Shown here: positions 1 through 8,284 of the stretch, piece after piece
Layout: each line of letters opens with the position of its first letter
Position numbering within the stretch: position 1 is the first letter of the stretch
DNA from: an uncultured Eubacteriales bacterium
GTDB taxonomy: Bacteria; Bacillota; Clostridia; Christensenellales; Borkfalkiaceae
DNA: 20,419 bases
Direction: 5' to 3'
Assembly: GCA_905207235.1 (NCBI GenBank)
Contig: CAJLKN010000019.1
Span: forward strand, 1-20,419
Position numbers and translations under genes: made by a program
Notes under the pieces: generated by a model
What the model was told of the DNA's origin: nothing
The model's input: only the letters and a program-made list of their open reading frames with translations
Databases searched by the model: none

Positions 1-918
1 AATGTTGAAAGGGAAAACGAGCGCGACCAGACTTACGAGGCAAAGAACCCGAAGATAGACCTTTCGCGCACGCACGACAATTACCATATCATTGCCCCGC
101 CGCAGAGCTATATGGAATTCATAAACGAGCGCATCGCATCATTAAATTTAAAGCGCAAGGTACGGAATGACGCTATCTACATGAACACCTTTGTGTTGAG
201 TTCGGGACATGAATTCTTTGAGGATATGCCCACAGAGAAACAAGAGGAATTTTTTGAGGACTGCGTAAAGTTCTTTGCCGACAAGTACGGTGCGGAGAAT
301 ATTATTTCGGCTGTCGTACATATGGACGAGACCACTCCCCACCTCCACCTTAACCTTGTGCCCATTACAGGCGGCAAGCTCTGTTCAAAGGACTTGTTCA
401 GCCCGAAAAAGCTGTCTCAGTTACAGACAGAGCTTGCAGAAGTCGTAGGCAAGAAATGGGGCTTAAAGCGCGGCAAGATAGGCAGCACGGCAAGGCACGT
501 CGAAGCGGCTGAATACACGGCTAAAGAAATTATAACTAACGCCAGAACCTCCGCAGAAGCTACTAAAAAGCAAGCGGAACAATATCTGAACGGCATAGTG
601 CAATCGGTGGAGAGCGCAGCGGACAGGCCTATGCCCACAAAGCGAAAGCACGCCGAGGACGAGATTAAAACTCTGCGCGCGCAGAACGCTGCTCTGCAAA
701 AGAGCCTTGACATTAAGAGCAAGGACGCCGCTGATTTATTCGAGCAGTTGCAACGCGCCGAAAGGTTAGGAAGAGGCAAGGATTCGGCATTCAGAATGGT
801 GAGCGATATGATTGCCGCTTACCCCGACGAATTTGACGAGCTGTTGAAGAAGTCAAGAGCGGCAAAAGCTCCTTCCCCTCCCGCCAACTTTAAAAGCAAC
901 GGCAAAGGCGGAAAATAA
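1..918 (+). CDS. MobV/Pre-family relaxase, C-terminal part (5' end outside window)
   Basis: The frame is open from base 1, so the gene starts before the window; the ATG at 112 is internal. The MobV (Pre/Mob) family nicks plasmid or element DNA at oriT and pilots the strand during mobilization. Two family motifs are visible. An S-R-x-x-x-N-Y segment at nt 64-84 fits the R-x-x-x-N-Y motif 2. HMDETTPHLH at nt 319-348 is the HxDE...PHxH motif 3 that binds the metal. The region from about nt 490 to 770 is rich in Ala, Glu, Lys and Gln and probably forms a coiled coil, as is usual for the C-terminal half of this family. The gene ends at a TAA at 916-918. With the downstream recombinase it marks an integrative mobilizable element. 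The N-terminal motif 1 lies outside the window and cannot be checked. Confidence 0.9.
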   Translation, partial: NVERENERDQTYEAKNPKIDLSRTHDNYHIIAPPQSYMEFINERIASLNLKRKVRNDAIYMNTFVLSSGHEFFEDMPTEKQEEFFEDCVKFFADKYGAENIISAVVHMDETTPHLHLNLVPITGGKLCSKDLFSPKKLSQLQTELAEVVGKKWGLKRGKIGSTARHVEAAEYTAKEIITNARTSAEATKKQAEQYLNGIVQSVESAADRPMPTKRKHAEDEIKTLRAQNAALQKSLDIKSKDAADLFEQLQRAERLGRGKDSAFRMVSDMIAAYPDEFDELLKKSRAAKAPSPPANFKSNGKGGK

Positions 919-1090
919 TTTGGGCCAGGGCCTTGCATTTCTCAAAAATGTGTGGTAGGATTTTACGCACAAATAAATTATCAATTACAACTGAATAATC
1001 CGCAGGAGGGACCTAACGCGCCCACTAACTCCAACAGCGAGGTTATGACGAGCTCCGCCCCGACCTGTCGGAAATAATAAGGAGGATTTT

Positions 1091-1168
1091 GTGATAGAGT
1101 TAATTAAAAATGGTACTCTTCGGGATCTGGCAAGCCACAGAGTGCTTGCTGGTACGCACAAGCAATGA
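1091..1168 (+). CDS. Possible 25-residue ORF upstream of the integrase
   Basis: A GTG at 1091 follows a good ribosome binding site (AAGGAGG ending at 1085, 5-nt spacing) and opens a 25-codon frame ending in TGA at 1166-1168. The peptide reads MIELIKNGTLRDLASHRVLA and then GTHKQ. I do not recognise a family. Its position between relaxase and integrase would suit a very small accessory or leader peptide. The good Shine-Dalgarno is the main support; length gives none. The rest of the spacer, 919-1090, holds no convincing gene. Confidence 0.35.
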   Translation: MIELIKNGTLRDLASHRVLAGTHKQ

Positions 1169-1196
1169 CGGAGACGAGCTGATACCTCCCTCCGTC
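1167..1196 (+). promoter_or_regulatory. Hairpin just before the integrase start
   Basis: GACGGAG at 1167-1173 pairs with CTCCGTC at 1190-1196 (7 bp, 16-nt loop), ending 10 bases before the integrase ATG. No Shine-Dalgarno lies between the hairpin and that ATG. The structure overlaps the stop of the 25-codon ORF. It may modulate integrase translation or be part of a recombinase or excisionase site; only the inverted repeat itself is seen. Confidence 0.3.
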
Positions 1197-1206
1197 TGCA
1201 AACCGA

Positions 1207-2418
1207 ATGACAGACAACGAATTAAAGAAGTTATTAGACACATTACAATACATCCCTGACGAGAATAAGCGAGACGAAGCAACTCAGCTCATGCTTAAAT
1301 CGGCAGCGGAGAGTATTACGCTTGAAAGGCTTAAAAAGGTTACGGGCTTTGACAGCAGAGAACAAGACAATGAAGAGGTATTCTGGAAGTTCAACGCAAA
1401 GGAGATTTCATCTATGCCTAAAACTTTCAGAAAAGAATTCAGAACAGAAGGATGCACAGCACACGTCCGCAAACGCAGAAGCGGCAAGAATAATTGGAAT
1501 TATGAAATCCGCTATCGGCGCAACGGATATAACATCACGGTCTCGTCCAACTATCTGGACGAAGCCAAACGCAAATTTATTGAAAAACTGCATTACATAG
1601 ACAAGCACGGCACGGAAAAGGAAAATACCGTACCCTCCACTATGGACGCATTCTCGATGTATTTCTTTGAGAATTTCCACAAGAGAAAGGTTGCGCAGAG
1701 TACATACCGCATAGCGTTGAACCAGTACAAAAATCACGTTCTGCCCCATTTCGGCGATATGCCTATAAAGAAAATCACGCCGAAGAAATGTCAGGAGCTT
1801 TTGGATAAAATCGACGCAAGCGGTATTTCAAGGACTGCGGACGACATTTTCTCTATGCTCAACGTCATATTCAAGGCAGCCATAAAACACGCGATTATAG
1901 AGCATAATCCGATGGATATGGTCTTCCACAAGAAGCATGAGCGAGAACACGGTACAGCACTTTCTAAGGACGAGGAGAGAAAGCTGCTTGATACCATGAA
2001 GGGTACGCCTTATGAATTGATGTTCGCCGTCGCACTTTATACGGGAATGAGACCAAACGAATATAAGACGGCAACGATTGACGGAAAGTTCATTGTAGCG
2101 AAAAACAGCAAGCGAAAGGGCGGAAAGATTGAGTATAAGAAAATACCCATTCACCCCATGCTCAGTCCCTATATGCAGGGCGTGGACGAATTGAAATTCT
2201 GCAACGAGGATACTTTAAGGGATAAGTTCCGAAAACTTTTCCCTGAAAGAAGGTTGTATGATTTGCGAACGACTTTCTATACTCGCTGTCAGGAATGCGG
2301 AGTCTCTCCCGTCGCAAGAGATACTTTTGTAGGACATTCCTTAGGCGAACTGGGTAACACCTACACCGACCTTTCGGACGAGTTTTTGTACGCCGAAGGA
2401 CAGAAAATCAAGTACTGA
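1207..2418 (+). CDS. Tyrosine recombinase/integrase of the mobilizable element
   Basis: A 403-aa site-specific recombinase that would integrate and excise the element carrying the relaxase. Residues about 84-130 resemble the beta-rich arm-binding (AP2-like) domain of Tn916-type integrases. Residues 145-200 are the SAM-like core-binding domain. The catalytic domain follows: Arg282 in TGMRPNE, Arg354 in YDLRTTF, His377 in VGHS and the Tyr386 nucleophile in NTYTD. The usual His of the HxxR box is Tyr351 here. The ATG at 1207 has no Shine-Dalgarno, and an in-frame TGA at 1180 blocks a longer form. A better ribosome binding site (GGAG) precedes Met70 (1414), but the sequence before Met70 looks coding, so I keep 1207. 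The gene ends beside putative arm-type repeats, as usual for an element end. Confidence 0.93.
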   Translation: MTDNELKKLLDTLQYIPDENKRDEATQLMLKSAAESITLERLKKVTGFDSREQDNEEVFWKFNAKEISSMPKTFRKEFRTEGCTAHVRKRRSGKNNWNYEIRYRRNGYNITVSSNYLDEAKRKFIEKLHYIDKHGTEKENTVPSTMDAFSMYFFENFHKRKVAQSTYRIALNQYKNHVLPHFGDMPIKKITPKKCQELLDKIDASGISRTADDIFSMLNVIFKAAIKHAIIEHNPMDMVFHKKHEREHGTALSKDEERKLLDTMKGTPYELMFAVALYTGMRPNEYKTATIDGKFIVAKNSKRKGGKIEYKKIPIHPMLSPYMQGVDELKFCNEDTLRDKFRKLFPERRLYDLRTTFYTRCQECGVSPVARDTFVGHSLGELGNTYTDLSDEFLYAEGQKIKY

Positions 2419-2441
2419 TTGTGCCCCAATTTGTGCCCCAA
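2419..2441 (+). repeat. 11-bp tandem direct repeat after the integrase stop
   Basis: TTGTGCCCCAA occurs at 2419-2429 and again at 2431-2441, starting on the base after the integrase stop codon. Short direct repeats in this place are typical arm-type binding sites of tyrosine recombinases. The core attachment site has not been located; it should lie between here and the 5S terminator. The rest of 2442-2618 is AT-rich and holds no gene that I can see. Confidence 0.5.
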
Positions 2442-2618
2442 AATGCAAAATAAAGAGCTGATTTTCGTCAGAATACACAGTCAAACCAACTATCGTGTTA
2501 AGACAAAAAAAACAGCTCAAAACAGCAAAAAAGTTATGCAGTTTTAACAGCTAAAACTTAATATTTTACCACGTAACGGGTGTAAAATTTCATAATCGAA
2601 TAACCTTAAAAATCATAG

Positions 2619-2657
2619 AAAAACACCCGTTTTCATGCGAAAACGGGTGTTTTTTGA
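2619..2657. terminator. Bidirectional Rho-independent terminator of the 5S gene
   Basis: An inverted repeat (ACACCCGTTTTC, 4-nt loop, GAAAACGGGTGT) is flanked by an A-run on the left and a T-run on the right. It can therefore terminate transcripts from either strand. On the minus strand it follows the 5S rRNA 3' end by a few bases. On the + strand it could end the integrase transcript. AACGGGTGT from its right arm also occurs at about 2575, which could be an integration core but may be chance. Confidence 0.85.
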
Positions 2658-2663
2658 TTGAAA

Positions 2664-2780
<117 letters not shown>

Positions 2781-2804
2781 TGGCTCCGCTTGTTGGACTT
2801 GAAC
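2781..2804 (-). other. tRNA 3'-end fragment (probably tRNA-Asn), likely attachment-site scar
   Basis: The minus strand reads GTTCAAGT, CCAAC, AAGCGGA, G, CCA. This is a T-loop, the 3' T-stem strand, the 3' acceptor strand, a discriminator and an encoded CCA. An intact tRNA would need GTTGG before the loop and a TCCGCTT acceptor strand upstream; neither is present in the preceding bases. Tyrosine recombinases commonly use tRNA 3' ends, leaving an intact gene at one end of the element and a 3' copy at the other. The missing 5' half lies toward higher coordinates, so the implied element extends rightward from here. The Asn assignment rests on similarity to the usual tRNA-Asn 3' end. Confidence 0.7.
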
Positions 2805-2893
2805 GGAAGAGCGGCTGAAAAAACACCCCGATTTCGGGCAGTTTTAAGCAAAAACCGCTCAAAATGCGCCATTTTTGAGGGTTGCAAAAGCCT

Positions 2894-2912
2894 GTGCGAC
2901 AACGTGCGACAA
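2894..2912 (+). repeat. GTGCGACAA tandem repeat near the tRNA scar
   Basis: GTGCGACAA occurs at 2894-2902 and 2904-2912, about 90 bases inside the element implied by the tRNA fragment. Layout and composition recall the TTGTGCCCCAA pair after the integrase, so these are plausible arm-type recombinase sites of a second element. No integrase for that element is visible nearby. The rest of 2805-3041 holds no gene that I can support. Confidence 0.35.
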
Positions 2913-3041
2913 GCTAAATTTGCCTTATTTAACTATAACTTTAACCCATAAAAGGGTTATAAAATACTAATTTTATGAGAGATAACCACTTGCCCGAATT
3001 CGTACTTTTTTGAATATAAAAAAGGAAATGAAATTAAATTT

Positions 3042-3332
3042 ATGAAAAGCAAAATTATAAAGGCATTTTTTGACGGCACATTTTCAGACCAGGTAATTAA
3101 GTCTCCGAGGACTGATGAATACAAAGATATCGATAAACGCGAAACTGAACTGAACGACAAACTGCGCCCTCAGCTTACGGGCGAACAGCTCAAACTTTTC
3201 GACGAATTCGTTGACCTGTACGGCGAACGCCACTCGTTGGAAGAAGAGAATTATTTCATCCGTGGTTTCAAGTTCGGCGTGCGACTTCTAATGGAGTGTC
3301 TCGATCTCTCCGATGTGGTAAAAGAGGCGTAA
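3042..3332 (+). CDS. Small DUF6809-like protein
   Basis: A 96-aa soluble, highly charged protein without signal or membrane segment. Its layout (short N-terminal basic helix, a central Glu/Lys-rich helix pair, then a Y/F-IRGFKFGVRLLMECL end) resembles the small DUF6809-type proteins found often in Clostridia, especially in mobile elements; the name is from memory and moderately sure. No function is known to me. The start has only a weak and distant GGAA, and an earlier ATG at 3028 is out of frame. A terminator follows. It is the only + strand gene between the tRNA scar and the defence genes. Confidence 0.75.
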   Translation: MKSKIIKAFFDGTFSDQVIKSPRTDEYKDIDKRETELNDKLRPQLTGEQLKLFDEFVDLYGERHSLEEENYFIRGFKFGVRLLMECLDLSDVVKEA

Positions 3333-3363
3333 CAGCTTTCACTATATCCACCTATACAAAGAA

Positions 3364-3392
3364 CCCGTCGCGTTCAAAGCGACAGGATTTTT
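3364..3392 (+). terminator. Rho-independent terminator after the DUF6809-like gene
   Basis: CCCGTCGC at 3364-3371 pairs with GCGACAGG at 3379-3386 (one mismatch, 7-nt loop), followed by ATTTTT. It lies about 30 bases after the stop codon of the + strand gene. Confidence 0.7.
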
Positions 3393-3469
3393 AGCTGATT
3401 TATTATTCATTAGTACTTTGTGGCGTACTTCACTCACAATAATATTTGCGTTCTTTGAGCCTTTAATTC

Positions 3470-3670
3470 TTAGCCATTCAAAGCGTTCTCAATCTCATTC
3501 TCCAAAGACTTCTTTCTCGGCCTGCCAACACTCGTTCTTCTCAAAAGTTCAGCCATAAATCCAGCCGCTCCTTCCTCAAGATATATGCACTCCCACCATT
3601 TAACACAGTTCATGAAATTATCATTTTGTCCTACTGCGTTTGCCCAATACTTACGAGCTGTTTCTCTATA
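3470..3670 (-). pseudogene. IS3-family transposase orfA remnant (helix-turn-helix part)
   Basis: On the minus strand an open stretch between a TGA (3671-3673) and a TAA (3470-3472) reads YRETARKYWANAVGQNDNF, then a WWECIYLEEGAAGFMAELL segment and VGRPRKK near the end. The pattern YRE-A-RKY, W, YLEEGAAG and GRPRKK is that of the IS3/IS150-type orfA DNA-binding protein. The frame is closed upstream, no orfB is present, and terminal inverted repeats are not recognisable. It is a decayed fragment. The remainder of the 3333-3863 spacer holds the terminator before it and the inverted repeat after it. Confidence 0.6.
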
Positions 3671-3766
3671 TCATAAATAGTTTTCGCGCATATCCATTAT
3701 AACAGCATTTTAACTCCGCGCTATATTTTGTTTTACATTTCTTTTCTCTTGACATAATAATATGTA

Positions 3767-3797
3767 CACCCCAAAGGTTTGTCTTACTTTTGGGGTG
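3767..3797. repeat. Inverted repeat between the IS remnant and the SIR2-like gene
   Basis: CACCCCAAA at 3767-3775 and TTTGGGGTG at 3789-3797 form a 9-bp perfect stem with a 13-nt loop. It lies about 65 bases downstream of the SIR2-like stop codon on the minus strand. No T-run follows on either strand, so it is at best a weak terminator or 3' stabilising hairpin of the SIR2 operon. Confidence 0.5.
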
Positions 3798-3863
3798 CAT
3801 ATCAAACTGCTTGCGATGCTACAAATAAATTATTTTCTCATAGGTAATATTCAAATTCCCTTT

Positions 3864-5186
3864 TTAACTATTAAATATGCTTTTTACCCTCAAAGGCGCA
3901 TCAGTAATTAAAGTCCATACAGGATATACACCGAATTGCAACAGATATTTACGCTTGGAACGCAATACGTGATACAAAAGTTCACATCTGTCCAAAAGTA
4001 ATTCTTTATCTATTTCATCTCTTTTATCTAATCCTTCAATAATTTTATCTGCCGATATATCCTTATCAGGAGAAAATATTTTTTTAATGTAATCGTCTAT
4101 AGTAAAGAAAATATAATGACGCACTCCACCATCATCGTCGCGATTAGCAGGATTTTTTCTATCCAACAATTTAGTTAAACGTTTAAAATTTTTATCTGAA
4201 GCTGAAAATCCAAAGACAAAGCAGTTATAGCTCAAAAAAGTTTCGGCCTGAATTGTATTTCTCCATTTATACTGCGAACGAGCTATCTCGTCGTAGCTGT
4301 CTTCTGAAAGGACAAGAGCTTTCGCCTCAGAATTTTCAAGATAAGCATCTATCTCCGTCGCATATTTTTTCTGTTGTTCCGCCAATTCGTCGGCTCCGTT
4401 TTTAGTATAAAACGGTACATATCCGTGGACATGATATATTACGCATGCATTAGGATCCAAAAAGTTCAATTTCGGCAATTGGTCGTCAATAAAGACAGGA
4501 TAATACAATATTTTATGCTTAGTCAGGCAATCTTCAAAAACATCGTCATAGTTGTAAGTAATAATGCGTTTGATTTTATTGGATTCGTTTCGTGGGTTAG
4601 CTTCCATATATTTGGCAAGGAGCATTGGTAAGCATGTATCTTCCGTTTTTTCTCCGCCGACTGGCACTGTTTTATTCTCATACAATGCTTCCTTTACAAA
4701 ATAATACATCTCAGCATTGACGGCATTAGATACAGCCTCATCCGGATTGTTTTTTGTAAAATTTTCGTCTTCGCGGATATTATTTTGTATGTATTGTGCA
4801 AGCTCGTACAAGTCTTCGTTAGCATATAATTTTTGAAGGCTATCGCTTAAAAGTTTCCTCCCTCCAGCCCGGTCTAACCGCATTAAAAAATAATCAGAAT
4901 TTATGGCGTTGACCAGCCTGCCCCAACCGGGAAGTTTATAAGGCTTGCTCTGCGAAATTCCAGCGCCAAAAACAAATGCAACGGGCTTATCTGTTAAAAT
5001 ATCGTATATTGTTTGCTTTATTCCTTTAGGGTCTGCGTCTTCCAGCAAAAATTCACGCGACAGCCGTGTAACCACAGATAGTTTATAAGACTGGTTTACC
5101 GAAATCTCACCTTTTAATTTCTTCTGAATAGTGTCGATGAATTCCTGCAAAAGCATTTTCATTCCGCTACCTAGTGAATCGCCCAT
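3864..5186 (-). CDS. SIR2-like (defence-type) putative NADase
   Basis: A 440-aa cytoplasmic protein with a divergent SIR2 fold. GAGIS at residues 74-78 is the NAD-binding loop, followed by the P-x-W-x-x-L pattern. ITYNYDDVFE at 209-218 carries the Asn/Asp pair, and HVHG at 252-255 supplies the catalytic His254. SEDSYDE (294-300) and FGFSASDKNFKRL (325-337) are typical of the bacterial SIR2-like branch. The zinc-binding Cys pairs of true sirtuin deacylases are absent. Members of this branch in Thoeris, DSR and short-Argonaute systems degrade NAD+ during phage infection; that activity is inferred here. Residues 1-60 form a helical extension. The start is set by GGAGGG about 8 bases before ATG 5186. 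The gene lies 32 bases after the HExxH gene and shares its transcript. Confidence 0.9.
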   Translation of the reverse strand: MGDSLGSGMKMLLQEFIDTIQKKLKGEISVNQSYKLSVVTRLSREFLLEDADPKGIKQTIYDILTDKPVAFVFGAGISQSKPYKLPGWGRLVNAINSDYFLMRLDRAGGRKLLSDSLQKLYANEDLYELAQYIQNNIREDENFTKNNPDEAVSNAVNAEMYYFVKEALYENKTVPVGGEKTEDTCLPMLLAKYMEANPRNESNKIKRIITYNYDDVFEDCLTKHKILYYPVFIDDQLPKLNFLDPNACVIYHVHGYVPFYTKNGADELAEQQKKYATEIDAYLENSEAKALVLSEDSYDEIARSQYKWRNTIQAETFLSYNCFVFGFSASDKNFKRLTKLLDRKNPANRDDDGGVRHYIFFTIDDYIKKIFSPDKDISADKIIEGLDKRDEIDKELLLDRCELLYHVLRSKRKYLLQFGVYPVWTLITDAPLRVKSIFNS

Positions 5187-5218
5187 ACCCTATCCCTCCG
5201 TAATTCAATACGCTTCCC

Positions 5219-8179
5219 TTATCCAGAGACAGCGTGTAAACTATACCATCCTTTCATCAAATAATTAATAAATGCCGGTTCGTCGTATACTTTGTCTTCC
5301 GTCGTACTTGAAACGACTTCCTTAACATTATCGTTGATAGCTCTACAAAGCTCTACGTTGTCAGTATTTTCTATCGCCGACTTTAAGTATGCCACCAGTT
5401 CCCGTATAATGCCATAATTTTTCAACTCTTTATATCTGTCATTGAGTTCCTTTGCCGCCTGCACCATCTCAGCAGCATATTTTTCAGCAGAAAAATCATT
5501 TTTGTTAAACGGATAGAATACCTGACTGTAATATTTTTTTATCGCGCTTTCAAAATCTTTTCCAATCCAACTGTCGTTATACCCTAAAGCTTCCCACACA
5601 ACACCAAAGCGCAAGGCATTAAAAGTATTGGGCTTAATCTTAAGTTCTTCTCGCTGTTTGAGATAATAGTCTATCCCGCGCATCTCATACATCATACTGC
5701 ACAAATATTGCCCAAATTCAGTAAATCCCATTGCCTTTATCGCCATACAATCAGCAAAACACTCTTTATAAAGCAGACCTATATTATCACCGCTTCCATA
5801 AAGCACCTCCATATTACTCGAATCTTCAAGCCAAGTAACGAGATAACGATTCTCCCCGGTAAAGCCATTAAAACAAAAATTACGCAAATTTTGCATAAAA
5901 TCTGTAGTCAGTCTCTCTTTTAATTTTTGTCCTCCGGCATCATTGAATTTCAATTTATATAATGCCGAAAAGTCGTCGTTCTCACATTTTAGATTTCTTG
6001 CAACGTCAACCAACCGATTATTTATTTGCGTTATTATTTGCCTCATTGGGTCACCACTACAACCTTTGCCAAGCGATGCCTCAACACATTCCGCCGCACG
6101 GAACAATTTTTCAAACAATACATTCATACAGTTTTCATAGAGCATATCGCTATTTATTTTTTCGCCGCTAAATGCACCTACTATTTGTTTAAACAAATCG
6201 GTTAAGCTTTTAACAAAAGACTGGTAGTCGTTTTCCGATTGAGAATTGATTTTTTTTATTTCCTGTTCCAGCCTTGAAACAGACTGTTGTATTCCTACTC
6301 TATGAGAATTATTTCTACATATTGAACAATACTCGCACTCTGGCTTGCTTCCGTAAGTCTTGGCAGGACATCTTTTAAAATAGTCACATCCGTAAATCCA
6401 ATCCCAAAAAATGTCTTTCTCCCAATTTTCTCTACCATTGTTAAAGGATAGATATATGTATTGTGCAGCAACTTGCACTAATTTTATACGAACGCAGAGT
6501 TCTAGGTATTCCGCAAAGCCTCTACAAAGACCTGTTAAAAAATGCTTTGACCTATTTTTCCTCTCTCTGTTTCCGCACTTATGGAAAAACTCATGCGCCA
6601 GTCTGAAAAGCGCACCACTCACATCATATAGTCCCGCCTCAGACATCAAAACTAGAATCGGTCTACTGCAAGTATTGGCTACTCCGTCGAATAAGTCGTA
6701 ATTTGTAGTTGTGTCTCTGCCACCGCTTGCGACCAGATAGCTGTATTCAGCATGTTTATTGCCTTGTTCTTTGCCAAGTATATTCCGCCACGCCTTGTCC
6801 CAACAATTCAGCGTGGCATTATATGCAAAAAGCAGCTTAATTGTACTACCGACAGAAGGATGCGCTATTGTCTGCCCTTCAAAGAAAGAATTGTCTGCTC
6901 TCCATATATCGAACAACAGAGAATTTACCACCTTGCGGAAATCTTCGACACTGTCCTCTATAAATCTGGCATAATCACTGTCGCATTGCTGATAAAATTC
7001 AAAATCAAAACCAGATTCACTCCCTGGATCATTTTCTAACATTTTTTCAAAAATGTGCGACATAGCTTTCAAAAATGAACAGAATACTTTGCCTATGGTC
7101 AAACGAACCTCATGGCTATGCTGTGTGGAGGCAAGTTTATCGTACATTTTTTTAATGTTTTCTACAGCACCCAAAACTCTGCGATGAAAATTGTATTTAT
7201 TTGCAATTTGGCTGTACGCATTACAAAATCCAGCAAACGCATTGTTTAATTCTTTTAAGTAATCAGTTGCCTCAGATTCGACCACCCCTTTCGATGAGTT
7301 ACATGCCCCACTGTCATCCATCAGCATAAGTTTTGTATTAGAGTCTTTGAGCCATTTTTTGAAACTGCTCCAATCCTCAACATAGAGCTTGCTAAGATCG
7401 GATTGTTTTACGTCCTTTGTTATTCGCCAATCGAAGCACCCTGCGATTAAAGATCTGCTATCATCCTTACCGATCACTCCCGCGCCGTCACTCTCGCTCT
7501 TCTCCGTTTTATACGATAAATCAATAGATAAAGAGATTATGTCTTTTACTGCATCTACATCTTTATTTTTGGTAAAAATACCCGTGACGCTATACATTGT
7601 CGAGACAATATTTTTATTACCCCAATTAAGTTTACGGAGCATCTGCATAAAGTTGCCTATCGTCTTGAAATTATTAGAATTAACAAGCACCACAACATCA
7701 GAATACCCCAGACAATAATATACCGAGTATTTTAAATGCGCACAATCACCAAAGTTCTTATAATTTTCTGAAATTTGGTTCTTGAAGTTTAAGAAAGCTT
7801 GTTCCCACTTAATTTCTAATAGATTGTGTTTCAGATAGTCATCAGTAAAATTGATTAAGCAACAGGCTATAAATGGATAACTATTATCGCCTTGCCCGTT
7901 CCAACATATACCGTTTGCACCATCGCCGACTTCGGGGCTGATAAGTCGGATAATATATTCAGCGTCTATATTTTTAATGCCCTCACTCCCCTCAAGGCTT
8001 TTGCCCGTCGGCCGAAATTTGTGCCATGATTCTACGCGCTTTATGGTCATATAATCATAATAGCCAAAAATTGCCGCATCACATTTTTCAGGCGCAATAT
8101 CGCCGTTCCAATCCTTATACAGATTTATCTGGAGTTTATTATAATTCGAACTGCCAATATCAAAGCCGTTGTTTTCCAT
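5219..8179 (-). CDS. Large HExxH putative metallopeptidase paired with SIR2
   Basis: A 986-aa protein (from Met at 8179) of no family I can name. HEFFH at 529-533, preceded by MSEAGLYD (512-519) and followed far downstream by ECFAD (806-810), matches the two His and distant Glu of gluzincin-type zinc peptidases. A Cys cluster at 598, 604, 615, 618 and 621 could bind another metal. The N-terminal 200 residues contain two similar hydrophobic-aromatic segments, FGYYDY (38-43) and LGYSDVVVLV (157-166), perhaps a duplicated alpha/beta sensor domain. The middle is helical. There is no signal peptide or membrane segment, so it is probably cytoplasmic. Start: AGGGGAT lies just before ATG 8179. An in-frame ATG at 8242 would add 21 residues read through a terminator hairpin, so I prefer the shorter form. 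Role as sensor, protease or regulator of the SIR2 partner is inference. Confidence 0.85.
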   Translation of the reverse strand: MENNGFDIGSSNYNKLQINLYKDWNGDIAPEKCDAAIFGYYDYMTIKRVESWHKFRPTGKSLEGSEGIKNIDAEYIIRLISPEVGDGANGICWNGQGDNSYPFIACCLINFTDDYLKHNLLEIKWEQAFLNFKNQISENYKNFGDCAHLKYSVYYCLGYSDVVVLVNSNNFKTIGNFMQMLRKLNWGNKNIVSTMYSVTGIFTKNKDVDAVKDIISLSIDLSYKTEKSESDGAGVIGKDDSRSLIAGCFDWRITKDVKQSDLSKLYVEDWSSFKKWLKDSNTKLMLMDDSGACNSSKGVVESEATDYLKELNNAFAGFCNAYSQIANKYNFHRRVLGAVENIKKMYDKLASTQHSHEVRLTIGKVFCSFLKAMSHIFEKMLENDPGSESGFDFEFYQQCDSDYARFIEDSVEDFRKVVNSLLFDIWRADNSFFEGQTIAHPSVGSTIKLLFAYNATLNCWDKAWRNILGKEQGNKHAEYSYLVASGGRDTTTNYDLFDGVANTCSRPILVLMSEAGLYDVSGALFRLAHEFFHKCGNRERKNRSKHFLTGLCRGFAEYLELCVRIKLVQVAAQYIYLSFNNGRENWEKDIFWDWIYGCDYFKRCPAKTYGSKPECEYCSICRNNSHRVGIQQSVSRLEQEIKKINSQSENDYQSFVKSLTDLFKQIVGAFSGEKINSDMLYENCMNVLFEKLFRAAECVEASLGKGCSGDPMRQIITQINNRLVDVARNLKCENDDFSALYKLKFNDAGGQKLKERLTTDFMQNLRNFCFNGFTGENRYLVTWLEDSSNMEVLYGSGDNIGLLYKECFADCMAIKAMGFTEFGQYLCSMMYEMRGIDYYLKQREELKIKPNTFNALRFGVVWEALGYNDSWIGKDFESAIKKYYSQVFYPFNKNDFSAEKYAAEMVQAAKELNDRYKELKNYGIIRELVAYLKSAIENTDNVELCRAINDNVKEVVSSTTEDKVYDEPAFINYLMKGWYSLHAVSG

Positions 8180-8201
8180 AGATCCCCTACGTAAAATTAA
8201 G

Positions 8202-8231
8202 AAAAAAAACGACGGAAAATCTTCCCGTCGT
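8202..8231 (-). terminator. Terminator-like hairpin in the leader of the HExxH-SIR2 operon
   Basis: On the minus strand ACGACGGGAA (8231-8222) pairs with TTCCGTCGT (8217-8209), and a run of seven T follows (8208-8202). It looks like an intrinsic terminator but lies between the operon promoter and the preferred start of the 986-aa gene, only 23 bases before that ATG. It could terminate read-through from upstream or act as an attenuator that limits a toxic operon. Confidence 0.65.
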
Positions 8232-8250
8232 CGAGAAGGCATAGCTTCCC

Positions 8251-8264
8251 TTAATCAAATATAT
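8251..8264 (-). repeat. Duplicated 14-base leader element, copy 2 (copy 1 at 8497-8510)
   Basis: ATATATTTGATTAA on the minus strand occurs at 8264-8251 and 8510-8497. Each copy is followed by a GGGA-type purine run and then an ATG (8242 and 8488). The shared layout suggests duplication of a translation-initiation or regulatory element in this leader. Confidence 0.45.
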
Positions 8265-8284
8265 CTAAATGAATTATATTAAAA

